Shown here: positions 8,171-20,020 of the stretch, in pieces | How the letters are laid out: the number at the start of each line of letters is the position of its first letter | How positions within the stretch are numbered: the stretch's first letter is position 1 | NCBI GenBank assembly: GCA_963678675.1 | Contig: OY783194.1 | Span: 21,368,278 to 21,432,277, forward strand | DNA from: Xiphydria camelus | Lineage: Eukaryota > Arthropoda > Insecta > Hymenoptera > Xiphydriidae | Reading direction: 5' to 3' | DNA length: 64,000 bases | Program-made: the position numbers and the translations under genes | Notes under the pieces: model-generated | The model's input: the letters and a program-made list of their open reading frames with translations, nothing else | What the model was told of the DNA's origin: nothing | The model's database searches: none

Positions 8171-9460
8171 ATGGAAATATCTCTACCCGCTAAGCCTGAG
8201 AGGGCTTTGACGAAACGACAATTTCAGGCAGAGGCTGAACAGCGGCAATACTTCATGTTTTCCGACTACTACTCCTTGCTACGGATTTTCGAGTATCTCA
8301 ACTTTCAGGACCTGCTGCGAGCGGCGAGAGTGTGTAGAATGTGGCGTGATCTCGCCGTGCATCCCTCGCTGTGGAGGACGGTGCGGATGAAGGGTAAGTG
8401 CGAGGTGACCAATTGGGACGAATTTGCGGAGGCGTTGAAGAGGTGCGGCACGCGACACTTGGATCTGAGTGAGATGGTGGTCGAGGAGGCGGAGTCCGAC
8501 GCTATCTCGGAGAAATTCGTATCCGTAATATCAATGTTTACGAATCTCGTTAAGCTGGAGCTGTTCCAGTGCCCTGCAAACGTCATCGAAGAAGTGATCG
8601 AGAACTGCCCGCAGTTGGAGGTGTTGAGTGCAATGTCGATAGAGCCCTGCTCTTCTTTGAATTTGAGCTCCGCCGGAAATCTGAAACGCTGTCAGGAGCT
8701 AAAATTGAGGGCGATAAACTGGATGTCCTTGGAGACGGGTCTCTCATCTTTGCAGACGCTGGCTCAGTTAACTCATTTTAGTCTGACGACTGTGGAAGAA
8801 CTCTACGGGTTTGAACTTGACATTTTAGAATCGTTAACAACCCTGGAAACGCTTGAACTCGGAAAGTGTTCCTACCTTCATAAAGAATTCGGCACGCGGG
8901 TACTTCCGAAATTGCACAATTTGAAACGTCTTAGACTGGAGAATGGATTATTCTTGTGCTGTACGTTCGAGATACTCGAGGGCGTGTCGAAGCTGAAAAA
9001 TTTGAGTCAATTGGAATTAGTCAACTTCGAAGTGAAGAACGGCTTCGACAAATACTTGGCGAAATGCAAGAATATCAAAAGGCTACTGATAATACCGATT
9101 TATACATCGAATTATGCCATGTCGAACAACATGATTCTCAGTGGCGTCATGGAGTTATCAAATAACTTAACGCACTTCGGCTGGGGTTTTGCCGACACGG
9201 GCGATTTTATACCGGTGTTAAAACCAATTCCGTACTTGAAGTCGATCGAGAATATAGAAGATGATAGTTTAGAGGAAGACGATCAGGTGCTACCGAACCT
9301 GACGGATTCGCAAGTATACATTTTGCGATTGTCTCAACTGCGGAAGCTTCTCCTCACCGCGTTGCCAAAGACGCGGTTCGAAACCTTGGAAATTCCCTTC
9401 GACACCAAGTGGCAGCAGATTATTTCAGATTCTACCGCTCTCTCAGTAACCAAGAGATAG
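8171..9460 (+). CDS. F-box/LRR protein, copy 3 (S35/M57 variant)
   Basis: Full-length copy with two changes inside the F-box: S35 (TCC for GCC) and M57 (ATG for AAG). The usual F-box pattern has a basic residue near position 57, so M57 may alter the Skp1 contact; this is inference. Other variable residues are N81, E84, E87, T94, E114, M122, T401. It lies in a 3,308-bp unit whose upstream ORF ends GYPQ rather than EYPQ and whose spacer reads GGGAAGCGG. The stop is followed by ATAGAG, unlike the two other S35 copies (6 and 11), which have ATAAAG. Confidence 0.9.
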   Translation: MEISLPAKPERALTKRQFQAEAEQRQYFMFSDYYSLLRIFEYLNFQDLLRAARVCRMWRDLAVHPSLWRTVRMKGKCEVTNWDEFAEALKRCGTRHLDLSEMVVEEAESDAISEKFVSVISMFTNLVKLELFQCPANVIEEVIENCPQLEVLSAMSIEPCSSLNLSSAGNLKRCQELKLRAINWMSLETGLSSLQTLAQLTHFSLTTVEELYGFELDILESLTTLETLELGKCSYLHKEFGTRVLPKLHNLKRLRLENGLFLCCTFEILEGVSKLKNLSQLELVNFEVKNGFDKYLAKCKNIKRLLIIPIYTSNYAMSNNMILSGVMELSNNLTHFGWGFADTGDFIPVLKPIPYLKSIENIEDDSLEEDDQVLPNLTDSQVYILRLSQLRKLLLTALPKTRFETLEIPFDTKWQQIISDSTALSVTKR

Positions 9461-9526
9461 ATAGAGTAATCGCTAAAGAATTCAAGGAAGCGAACGATGC
9501 GAGATGATTAACATTTTCTTTTAATT

Positions 9527-9868
9527 TTATTCTGCCTCGTCATCGTCAAGGAGGTTCTTATCTAGTATATTCAACAAAAGTATCGTGTTTCCGTATATTA
9601 TATTTATACACACGTCGATATTGATGGCAGAAATAAGATCGTACGGTATTTGCATTCCCGACAGGAGCGACGCGATATCGCTAACGATTTGAGTCAATAA
9701 GTCTCTGGATATGACAATTCGTAAAACCTAGTCTCTCATTATTACACGTACATTAGCTGTCATCCGACACTTTACCATGTCCCTAAATATTACGACACTG
9801 CCATTTGGCGTAATTGTACGAAAAGGGGAAACAAAGATATCAAATTTCCTTAAAAAAATTGCTCCCTC
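9527..9868 (-). pseudogene. Antisense frame remnant, unit 3
   Basis: Same broken frame as in unit 1; no difference noticed. Confidence 0.3.
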
Positions 9869-10088
9869 TTACGGTGGACGAAATTTGACACAACGGTTCA
9901 TACCGCTCGACATTATTGCTATCTAAGTAAAGCACTAATTTAGAATTAATCCCATCATCGGTCACATAATGACAAGGCGAGCGGTCTGTTTCGGCTAATC
10001 CAGGCTGCTAATGAGTTCGCTGCAGTCCCGCACCTTCCCGGAAAGGGCTAATTGCTGGACGAGTCGGAATAGATCGTTTTCCGCATAC

Positions 10089-10803
10089 TTAAGGGGGAAC
10101 GCCACTGTGACGGCCCGAAAAATGACCGTTCTTCGTGAATTTTTTTGAAAGGGTTAATAAATAGTTAAAGGGATGCGGTTTGTTGCATGCTATTACGTAG
10201 ACTTTCAACTTCATTTATGTACATTTTTATTTAAAAATATTGTAAATTGACAATGTTATTAACATGAATGTTACCCTCGAAAAAATGAACCGCCCTTGTC
10301 CCACGTGTTTCGGTATGAAGGATTATTATCTGGAAAAAAAAATTTTTTTTTAAATATCTATAAGAATGTGGCTATCGTTGTACGTAGGGTTTTTTTTTCG
10401 CAAAATGCCGAAATATTGAAATTTTTCTTCGTCATTTTCGCAGTTTTTCGTATTCTAGCAGCTTGAAAAAATAGTAAAAATCAAAATTTCAAAAAACCCC
10501 TACGTACAACGCGATAGCTATATACTTATAGATATTAAAATTTTTTTTCTTTTTTCAGATAATCCTTCATACCGAAATACGTGGGACAATGGGGAGGGCG
10601 GTTCATTTTTTCCGAGGGTAACATTCATGTTAATAACATTGTCAGTTTGGAATATTTTTAAATAAAAATGTTTACAAATGAAGCTGAAAGTTTACTTAAT
10701 AGCATGCAACAAACCGCATCCCTTTAACTATTTATTAACCCTTTCAAAAAAATTCACGAAAAACGGTCATTTTTCGGGCCGTCACAGTGGCGTTCCCCCT
10801 TAA
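10089..10803. mobile_element. Foldback MITE-like element, unit 4
   Basis: 715-bp form as in units 1 and 2. Confidence 0.8.
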
Positions 10804-11047
10804 TCTGATAGTTACCGCTATACTTAGAAATAGTAAGTCTTCTTGTAGAGGGGAGAATGGCGAGTTCAAGAGATGACCGACCGGGGAAAGTTAATACCTG
10901 GCTTATCAGGTTTCGAGGATCGCTTCAACATTCCATGCAGCCTGAACCCTCGTTATGACTAAGGCCGAACAACGGTACCCTTGCCCGCTAGATCCGGGAC
11001 GCGGAAAATACCCAACGTAATCCCTTGTTCTAATACCAGTCACTCCT

Positions 11048-11198
11048 AGCCAATCAGGGCGCATCGTGTAAGTTTACGTCATCCTCATCCAGCCAATCCG
11101 GGCGTACCGCGTCAGCGCACGCTACCCCCACCCACACACCGCCTTACAACTACTGTTAGATGTAAGATATATAAACCGCGACCAAATGCATGTTAGTC
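11048..11198 (+). promoter_or_regulatory. Promoter of F-box copy 4
   Basis: Same motif order; TATATAAA at 11168-11175. Upstream ORF at 11200-11403. Confidence 0.7.
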
Positions 11199-11482
11199 AA
11201 TGCATAACCGAAGTGTATCGCCGACCGTACACAGTGCAAGCGCTCTAGCTTTTATTCGGACGCTCATAATATCTCATACGCTCAGTCTCATATATTATCA
11301 TCAGGGTAATCGATTCGCTGTACTTCGCGACTTCATCCAAAAGTGTGTTTGTGTGTATAACCAAGTGAACAGTGCTTCGTCCAGCATAGAGTATCCCCAG
11401 TGAAGCACATTCAGAAACAAAATCACCGCCGGGCGATAGTGAGAGCTCTGTAGCACCAGGACGGCGCAGTCAACCAACGCCG

Positions 11483-12772
11483 ATGGAAATATCTCTACCC
11501 GCTAAGCCTGAGAGGGCTTTGACGAAACGACAATTTCAGGCAGAGGCTGAACAGCGGCAATACTTCATGTTTTCCGACTACTACGCCTTGCTACGGATTT
11601 TCGAGTATCTCAACTTTCAGGACCTGCTGCGAGCGGCGAGAGTGTGTAGAAAGTGGCGTGATCTCGCCGTGCATCCCTCGCTGTGGAGGACGGTGCGGAT
11701 GAAGGGTAAGTGCGAGGTGACCAATTGGGACGAATTTGCGGAGGCGTTGAAGAGGTGCGGCACGCGACACTTGGATCTGAGTGAGATGGTGGTCGAGGAG
11801 GCGGAGTCCGACGCTATCTCGGAGAAATTCGTATCCGTAATATCAATGTTTACGAATCTCGTTAAGCTGGAGCTGTTCCAGTGCCCTGCAAACGTCATCG
11901 AAGAAGTGATCGAGAACTGCCCGCAGTTGGAGGTGTTGAGTGCAATGTCGATAGAGCCCTGCTCTTCTTTGAATTTGAGCTCCGCCGGAAATCTGAAACG
12001 CTGTCAGGAGCTAAAATTGAGGGCGATAAACTGGATGTCCTTGGAGACGGGTCTCTCATCTTTGCAGACGCTGGCTCAGTTAACTCATTTTAGTCTGACG
12101 ACTGTGGAAGAACTCTACGGGTTTGAACTTGACATTTTAGAATCGTTAACAACCCTGGAAACGCTTGAACTCGGAAAGTGTTCCTACCTTCATAAAGAAT
12201 TCGGCACGCGGGTACTTCCGAAATTGCACAATTTGAAACGTCTTAGACTGGAGAATGGATTATTCTTGTGCTGTACGTTCGAGATACTCGAGGGCGTGTC
12301 GAAGCTGAAAAATTTGAGTCAATTGGAATTAGTCAACTTCGAAGTGAAGAACGGCTTCGACAAATACTTGGCGAAATGCAAGAATATCAAAAGGCTACTG
12401 ATAATACCGATTTATACATCGAATTATGCCATGTCGAACAACATGATTCTCAGTGGCGTCATGGAGTTATCAAATAACTTAACGCACTTCGGCTGGGGTT
12501 TTGCCGACACGGGCGATTTTATACCGGTGTTAAAACCAATTCCGTACTTGAAGTCGATCGAGAATATAGAAGATGATAGTTTAGAGGAAGACGATCAGGT
12601 GCTACCGAACCTGACGGATTCGCAAGTATACATTTTGCGATTGTCTCAACTGCGGAAGCTTCTCCTCACCGCGTTGCCAAAGACGCGGTTCGAAACCTTG
12701 GAAATTCCCTTCGACACCAAGTGGCAGCAGATTATTTCAGATTCTACCGCTCTCTCAGTAACCAAGAGATAG
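11483..12772 (+). CDS. F-box/LRR protein, copy 4
   Basis: Protein identical to copy 1 (A35, K57). Its unit is 3,312 bp, and the stop is followed by ATAAAG as in copy 1. Copies 4-6 thus resemble a second round of the copy 1-3 block. Confidence 0.9.
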   Translation: MEISLPAKPERALTKRQFQAEAEQRQYFMFSDYYALLRIFEYLNFQDLLRAARVCRKWRDLAVHPSLWRTVRMKGKCEVTNWDEFAEALKRCGTRHLDLSEMVVEEAESDAISEKFVSVISMFTNLVKLELFQCPANVIEEVIENCPQLEVLSAMSIEPCSSLNLSSAGNLKRCQELKLRAINWMSLETGLSSLQTLAQLTHFSLTTVEELYGFELDILESLTTLETLELGKCSYLHKEFGTRVLPKLHNLKRLRLENGLFLCCTFEILEGVSKLKNLSQLELVNFEVKNGFDKYLAKCKNIKRLLIIPIYTSNYAMSNNMILSGVMELSNNLTHFGWGFADTGDFIPVLKPIPYLKSIENIEDDSLEEDDQVLPNLTDSQVYILRLSQLRKLLLTALPKTRFETLEIPFDTKWQQIISDSTALSVTKR

Positions 12773-12838
12773 ATAAAGTAATCGCTAAAGAATTCAAGGA
12801 AGCGAACGATGCGAGATGATTAACATTTTCTTTTAATT

Positions 12839-13180
12839 TTATTCTGCCTCGTCATCGTCAAGGAGGTTCTTATCTAGTATATTCAACAAAAGTATCGTGT
12901 TTCCGTATATTATATTTATACACACGTCGATATTGATGGCAGAAATAAGATCGTACGGTATTTGCATTCCCGACAGGAGCGACGCGATATCGCTAACGAT
13001 TTGAGTCAATAAGTCTCTGGATATGACAATTCGTAAAACCTAGTCTCTCATTATTACACGTACATTAGCTGTCATCCGACACTTTACCATGTCCCTAAAT
13101 ATTACGACACTGCCATTTGGCGTAATTGTACGAAAAGGGGAAACAAAGATATCAAATTTCCTTAAAAAAATTGCTCCCTC
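12839..13180 (-). pseudogene. Antisense frame remnant, unit 4
   Basis: Same broken frame as in unit 1; no difference noticed. Confidence 0.3.
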
Positions 13181-13400
13181 TTACGGTGGACGAAATTTGA
13201 CACAACGGTTCATACCGCTCGACATTATTGCTATCTAAGTAAAGCACTAATTTAGAATTAATCCCATCATCGGTCACATAATGACAAGGCGAGCGGTCTG
13301 TTTCGGCTAATCCAGGCTGCTAATGAGTTCGCTGCAGTCCCGCACCTTCCCGGAAAGGGCTAATTGCTGGACGAGTCGGAATAGATCGTTTTCCGCATAC

Positions 13401-14115
13401 TTAAGGGGGAACGCCACTGTGACGGCCCGAAAAATGACCGTTCTTCGTGAATTTTTTTGAAAGGGTTAATAAATAGTTAAAGGGATGCGGTTTGTTGCAT
13501 GCTATTACGTAGACTTTCAACTTCATTTATGTACATTTTTATTTAAAAATATTGTAAATTGACAATGTTATTAACATGAATGTTACCCTCGAAAAAATGA
13601 ACCGCCCTTGTCCCACGTGTTTCGGTATGAAGGATTATTATCTGGAAAAAAAAATTTTTTTTTAAATATCTATAAGAATGTGGCTATCGTTGTACGTAGG
13701 GTTTTTTTTTCGCAAAATGCCGAAATATTGAAATTTTTCTTCGTCATTTTCGCAGTTTTTCGTATTCTAGCAGCTTGAAAAAATAGTAAAAATCAAAATT
13801 TCAAAAAACCCCTACGTACAACGCGATAGCTATATACTTATAGATATTAAAATTTTTTTTCTTTTTTCAGATAATCCTTCATACCGAAATACGTGGGACA
13901 ATGGGGAGGGCGGTTCATTTTTTCCGAGGGTAACATTCATGTTAATAACATTGTCAGTTTGGAATATTTTTAAATAAAAATGTTTACAAATGAAGCTGAA
14001 AGTTTACTTAATAGCATGCAACAAACCGCATCCCTTTAACTATTTATTAACCCTTTCAAAAAAATTCACGAAAAACGGTCATTTTTCGGGCCGTCACAGT
14101 GGCGTTCCCCCTTAA
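13401..14115. mobile_element. Foldback MITE-like element, unit 5
   Basis: 715-bp form as in units 1, 2 and 4. Confidence 0.8.
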
Positions 14116-14359
14116 TCTGATAGTTACCGCTATACTTAGAAATAGTAAGTCTTCTTGTAGAGGGGAGAATGGCGAGTTCAAGAGATGACCGACCGGGGAA
14201 AGTTAATACCTGGCTTATCAGGTTTCGAGGATCGCTTCAACATTCCATGCAGCCTGAACCCTCGTTATGACTAAGGCCGAACAACGGTACCCTTGCCCGC
14301 TAGATCCGGGACGCGGAAAATACCCAACGTAATCCCTTGTTCTAATACCAGTCACTCCT

Positions 14360-14510
14360 AGCCAATCAGGGCGCATCGTGTAAGTTTACGTCATCCTCAT
14401 CCAGCCAATCCGGGCGTACCGCGTCAGCGCACGCTACCCCCACCCACACACCGCCTTACAACTACTGTTAGATGTAAGATATATAAACCGCGACCAAATG
14501 CATGTTAGTC
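14360..14510 (+). promoter_or_regulatory. Promoter of F-box copy 5
   Basis: Same motif order; TATATAAA at 14480-14487. Upstream ORF at 14512-14715. Confidence 0.7.
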
Positions 14511-14794
14511 AATGCATAACCGAAGTGTATCGCCGACCGTACACAGTGCAAGCGCTCTAGCTTTTATTCGGACGCTCATAATATCTCATACGCTCAGTCT
14601 CATATATTATCATCAGGGTAATCGATTCGCTGTACTTCGCGACTTCATCCAAAAGTGTGTTTGTGTGTATAACCAAGTGAACAGTGCTTCGTCCAGCATA
14701 GAGTATCCCCAGTGAAGCACATTCAGAAACAAAATCACCGCCGGGCGATAGTGAGAGCTCTGTAGCACCAGGACGGCGCAGTCAACCAACGCCG

Positions 14795-16084
14795 ATGGAA
14801 ATATCTCTACCCGCTAAGCCTGAGAGGGCTTTGACGAAACGACAATTTCAGGCAGAGGCTGAACAGCGGCAATACTTCATGTTTTCCGACTACTACGCCT
14901 TGCTACGGATTTTCGAGTATCTCAACTTTCAGGACCTGCTGCGAGCGGCGAGAGTGTGTAGAAAGTGGCGTGATCTCGCCGTGCATCCCTCGCTGTGGAG
15001 GACGGTGCGGATGAAGGGTAAGTGCGAGGTGACCAATTGGGACGAATTTGCGGAGGCGTTGAAGAGGTGCGGCACGCGACACTTGGATCTGAGTGAGATG
15101 GTGGTCGAGGAGGCGGAGTCCGACGCTATCTCGGAGAAATTCGTATCCGTAATATCAATGTTTACGAATCTCGTTAAGCTGGAGCTGTTCCAGTGCCCTG
15201 CAAACGTCATCGAAGAAGTGATCGAGAACTGCCCGCAGTTGGAGGTGTTGAGTGCAATGTCGATAGAGCCCTGCTCTTCTTTGAATTTGAGCTCCGCCGG
15301 AAATCTGAAACGCTGTCAGGAGCTAAAATTGAGGGCGATAAACTGGATGTCCTTGGAGACGGGTCTCTCATCTTTGCAGACGCTGGCTCAGTTAACTCAT
15401 TTTAGTCTGACGACTGTGGAAGAACTCTACGGGTTTGAACTTGACATTTTAGAATCGTTAACAACCCTGGAAACGCTTGAACTCGGAAAGTGTTCCTACC
15501 TTCATAAAGAATTCGGCACGCGGGTACTTCCGAAATTGCACAATTTGAAACGTCTTAGACTGGAGAATGGATTATTCTTGTGCTGTACGTTCGAGATACT
15601 CGAGGGCGTGTCGAAGCTGAAAAATTTGAGTCAATTGGAATTAGTCAACTTCGAAGTGAAGAACGGCTTCGACAAATACTTGGCGAAATGCAAGAATATC
15701 AAAAGGCTACTGATAATACCGATTTATACATCGAATTATGCCATGTCGAACAACATGATTCTCAGTGGCGTCATGGAGTTATCAAATAACTTAACGCACT
15801 TCGGCTGGGGTTTTGCCGACACGGGCGATTTTATACCGGTGTTAAAACCAATTCCGTACTTGAAGTCGATCGAGAATATAGAAGATGATAGTTTAGAGGA
15901 AGACGATCAGGTGCTACCGAACCTGACGGATTCGCAAGTATACATTTTGCGATTGTCTCAACTGCGGAAGCTTCTCCTCACCGCGTTGCCAAAGACGCGG
16001 TTCGAAACCTTGGAAATTCCCTTCGACACCAAGTGGCAGCAGATTATTTCAGATTCTACCGCTCTCTCAGTAACCAAGAGATAG
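14795..16084 (+). CDS. F-box/LRR protein, copy 5
   Basis: Protein identical to copy 1 (A35, K57). The stop is followed by ATAGAG, matching copy 2, the second member of the first three-unit block. The unit is 3,312 bp. Confidence 0.9.
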   Translation: MEISLPAKPERALTKRQFQAEAEQRQYFMFSDYYALLRIFEYLNFQDLLRAARVCRKWRDLAVHPSLWRTVRMKGKCEVTNWDEFAEALKRCGTRHLDLSEMVVEEAESDAISEKFVSVISMFTNLVKLELFQCPANVIEEVIENCPQLEVLSAMSIEPCSSLNLSSAGNLKRCQELKLRAINWMSLETGLSSLQTLAQLTHFSLTTVEELYGFELDILESLTTLETLELGKCSYLHKEFGTRVLPKLHNLKRLRLENGLFLCCTFEILEGVSKLKNLSQLELVNFEVKNGFDKYLAKCKNIKRLLIIPIYTSNYAMSNNMILSGVMELSNNLTHFGWGFADTGDFIPVLKPIPYLKSIENIEDDSLEEDDQVLPNLTDSQVYILRLSQLRKLLLTALPKTRFETLEIPFDTKWQQIISDSTALSVTKR

Positions 16085-16150
16085 ATAGAGTAATCGCTAA
16101 AGAATTCAAGGAAGCGAACGATGCGAGATGATTAACATTTTCTTTTAATT

Positions 16151-16492
16151 TTATTCTGCCTCGTCATCGTCAAGGAGGTTCTTATCTAGTATATTCAACA
16201 AAAGTATCGTGTTTCCGTATATTATATTTATACACACGTCGATATTGATGGCAGAAATAAGATCGTACGGTATTTGCATTCCCGACAGGAGCGACGCGAT
16301 ATCGCTAACGATTTGAGTCAATAAGTCTCTGGATATGACAATTCGTAAAACCTAGTCTCTCATTATTACACGTACATTAGCTGTCATCCGACACTTTACC
16401 ATGTCCCTAAATATTACGACACTGCCATTTGGCGTAATTGTACGAAAAGGGGAAACAAAGATATCAAATTTCCTTAAAAAAATTGCTCCCTC
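16151..16492 (-). pseudogene. Antisense frame remnant, unit 5
   Basis: Same broken frame as in unit 1; no difference noticed. Confidence 0.3.
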
Positions 16493-16712
16493 TTACGGTG
16501 GACGAAATTTGACACAACGGTTCATACCGCTCGACATTATTGCTATCTAAGTAAAGCACTAATTTAGAATTAATCCCATCATCGGTCACATAATGACAAG
16601 GCGAGCGGTCTGTTTCGGCTAATCCAGGCTGCTAATGAGTTCGCTGCAGTCCCGCACCTTCCCGGAAAGGGCTAATTGCTGGACGAGTCGGAATAGATCG
16701 TTTTCCGCATAC

Positions 16713-17423
16713 TTAAGGGGGAACGCCACTGTGACGGCCCGAAAAATGACCGTTCTTCGTGAATTTTTTTGAAAGGGTTAATAAATAGTTAAAGGGATGC
16801 GGTTTGTTGCATGCTATTACGTAGACTTTCAACTTCATTTATGTACATTTTTATTTAAAAATATTGTAAATTGACAATGTTATTAACATGAATGTTACCC
16901 TCGAAAAAATGAACCGCCCTTGTCCCACGTGTTTCGGTATGAAGGATTATCTGGAAAAAAAAATTTTTTTTTAAATATCTATAAGAATGTGGCTATCGTT
17001 GTACGTAGGGTTTTTTTTCGCAAAATGCCGAAATATTGAAATTTTTCTTCGTTATTTTCGCAGTTTTTCGTATTCTAGCAGCTTGAAAAAATAGTAAAAA
17101 TCAAAATTTCAAAAAACCCCTACGTACAACGCGATAGCTATATACTTATAGATATTAAAATTTTTTTTCTTTTTTCAGATAATCCTTCATACCGAAATAC
17201 GTGGGACAATGGGGAGGGCGGTTCATTTTTTCCGAGGGTAACATTCATGTTAATAACATTGTCAGTTTGGAATATTTTTAAATAAAAATGTTTACAAATG
17301 AAGCTGAAAGTTTACTTAATAGCATGCAACAAACCGCATCCCTTTAACTATTTATTAACCCTTTCAAAAAAATTCACGAAAAACGGTCATTTTTTGGGCC
17401 GTCACAGTGGCGTTCCCCCTTAA
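16713..17423. mobile_element. Foldback MITE-like element, unit 6 (short form)
   Basis: 711-bp form with GATTATCT and TTTTTTGGGCC, as in unit 3. Confidence 0.8.
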
Positions 17424-17667
17424 TCTGATAGTTACCGCTATACTTAGAAATAGTAAGTCTTCTTGTAGAGGGGAGAATGGCGAGTTCAAGAGATGACCGA
17501 CCGGGGAAAGTTAATACCTGGCTTATCAGGTTTCGAGGATCGCTTCAACATTCCATGCAGCCTGAACCCTCGTTATGACTAAGGCCGAACAACGGTACCC
17601 TTGCCCGCTAGATCCGGGAAGCGGAAAATACCCAACGTAATCCCTTGTTCTAATACCAGTCACTCCT

Positions 17668-17818
17668 AGCCAATCAGGGCGCATCGTGTAAGTTTACGTC
17701 ATCCTCATCCAGCCAATCCGGGCGTACCGCGTCAGCGCACGCTACCCCCACCCACACACCGCCTTACAACTACTGTTAGATGTAAGATATATAAACCGCG
17801 ACCAAATGCATGTTAGTC
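17668..17818 (+). promoter_or_regulatory. Promoter of F-box copy 6
   Basis: Same motif order; TATATAAA at 17788-17795. Upstream ORF at 17820-18023, ending GYPQ. Confidence 0.7.
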
Positions 17819-18102
17819 AATGCATAACCGAAGTGTATCGCCGACCGTACACAGTGCAAGCGCTCTAGCTTTTATTCGGACGCTCATAATATCTCATACG
17901 CTCAGTCTCATATATTATCATCAGGGTAATCGATTCGCTGTACTTCGCGACTTCATCCAAAAGTGTGTTTGTGTGTATAACCAAGTGAACAGTGCTTCGT
18001 CCAGCATAGGGTATCCCCAGTGAAGCACATTCAGAAACAAAATCACCGCCGGGCGATAGTGAGAGCTCTGTAGCACCAGGACGGCGCAGTCAACCAACGC
18101 CG

Positions 18103-19392
18103 ATGGAAATATCTCTACCCGCTAAGCCTGAGAGGGCTTTGACGAAACGACAATTTCAGGCAGAGGCTGAACAGCGGCAATACTTCATGTTTTCCGACTA
18201 CTACTCCTTGCTACGGATTTTCGAGTATCTCAACTTTCAGGACCTGCTGCGAGCGGCGAGAGTGTGTAGAATGTGGCGTGATCTCGCCGTGCATCCCTCG
18301 CTGTGGAGGACGGTGCGGATGAAGGGTAAGTGCGAGGTGACCAATTGGGACGAATTTGCGGAGGCGTTGAAGAGGTGCGGCACGCGACACTTGGATCTGA
18401 GTGAGATGGTGGTCGAGGAGGCGGAGTCCGACGCTATCTCGGAGAAATTCGTATCCGTAATATCAATGTTTACGAATCTCGTTAAGCTGGAGCTGTTCCA
18501 GTGCCCTGCAAACGTCATCGAAGAAGTGATCGAGAACTGCCCGCAGTTGGAGGTGTTGAGTGCAATGTCGATAGAGCCCTGCTCTTCTTTGAATTTGAGC
18601 TCCGCCGGAAATCTGAAACGCTGTCAGGAGCTAAAATTGAGGGCGATAAACTGGATGTCCTTGGAGACGGGTCTCTCATCTTTGCAGACGCTGGCTCAGT
18701 TAACTCATTTTAGTCTGACGACTGTGGAAGAACTCTACGGGTTTGAACTTGACATTTTAGAATCGTTAACAACCCTGGAAACGCTTGAACTCGGAAAGTG
18801 TTCCTACCTTCATAAAGAATTCGGCACGCGGGTACTTCCGAAATTGCACAATTTGAAACGTCTTAGACTGGAGAATGGATTATTCTTGTGCTGTACGTTC
18901 GAGATACTCGAGGGCGTGTCGAAGCTGAAAAATTTGAGTCAATTGGAATTAGTCAACTTCGAAGTGAAGAACGGCTTCGACAAATACTTGGCGAAATGCA
19001 AGAATATCAAAAGGCTACTGATAATACCGATTTATACATCGAATTATGCCATGTCGAACAACATGATTCTCAGTGGCGTCATGGAGTTATCAAATAACTT
19101 AACGCACTTCGGCTGGGGTTTTGCCGACACGGGCGATTTTATACCGGTGTTAAAACCAATTCCGTACTTGAAGTCGATCGAGAATATAGAAGATGATAGT
19201 TTAGAGGAAGACGATCAGGTGCTACCGAACCTGACGGATTCGCAAGTATACATTTTGCGATTGTCTCAACTGCGGAAGCTTCTCCTCACCGCGTTGCCAA
19301 AGACGCGGTTCGAAACCTTGGAAATTCCCTTCGACACCAAGTGGCAGCAGATTATTTCAGATTCTACCGCTCTCTCAGTAACCAAGAGATAG
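18103..19392 (+). CDS. F-box/LRR protein, copy 6 (S35/M57 variant)
   Basis: Same protein as copy 3 (S35, M57, otherwise as copy 1). It lies in a 3,308-bp unit with the GYPQ upstream ORF. It differs from copy 3 after the stop, which is followed by ATAAAG. It forms a pair with copy 7 that recurs as copies 11-12. Confidence 0.9.
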   Translation: MEISLPAKPERALTKRQFQAEAEQRQYFMFSDYYSLLRIFEYLNFQDLLRAARVCRMWRDLAVHPSLWRTVRMKGKCEVTNWDEFAEALKRCGTRHLDLSEMVVEEAESDAISEKFVSVISMFTNLVKLELFQCPANVIEEVIENCPQLEVLSAMSIEPCSSLNLSSAGNLKRCQELKLRAINWMSLETGLSSLQTLAQLTHFSLTTVEELYGFELDILESLTTLETLELGKCSYLHKEFGTRVLPKLHNLKRLRLENGLFLCCTFEILEGVSKLKNLSQLELVNFEVKNGFDKYLAKCKNIKRLLIIPIYTSNYAMSNNMILSGVMELSNNLTHFGWGFADTGDFIPVLKPIPYLKSIENIEDDSLEEDDQVLPNLTDSQVYILRLSQLRKLLLTALPKTRFETLEIPFDTKWQQIISDSTALSVTKR

Positions 19393-19458
19393 ATAAAGTA
19401 ATCGCTAAAGAATTCAAGGAAGCGAACGATGCGAGATGATTAACATTTTCTTTTAATT

Positions 19459-19800
19459 TTATTCTGCCTCGTCATCGTCAAGGAGGTTCTTATCTAGTAT
19501 ATTCAACAAAAGTATCGTGTTTCCGTATATTATATTTATACACACGTCGATATTGATGGCAGAAATAAGATCGTACGGTATTTGCATTCCCGACAGGAGC
19601 GACGCGATATCGCTAACGATTTGAGTCAATAAGTCTCTGGATATGACAATTCGTAAAACCTAGTCTCTCATTATTACACGTACATTAGCTGTCATCCGAC
19701 ACTTTACCATGTCCCTAAATATTACGACACTGCCATTTGGCGTAATTGTACGAAAAGGGGAAACAAAGATATCAAATTTCCTTAAAAAAATTGCTCCCTC
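19459..19800 (-). pseudogene. Antisense frame remnant, unit 6
   Basis: Same broken frame as in unit 1; no difference noticed. Confidence 0.3.
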
Positions 19801-20020
19801 TTACGGTGGACGAAATTTGACACAACGGTTCATACCGCTCGACATTATTGCTATCTAAGTAAAGCACTAATTTAGAATTAATCCCATCATCGGTCACATA
19901 ATGACAAGGCGAGCGGTCTGTTTCGGCTAATCCAGGCTGCTAATGAGTTCGCTGCAGTCCCGCACCTTCCCGGAAAGGGCTAATTGCTGGACGAGTCGGA
20001 ATAGATCGTTTTCCGCATAC

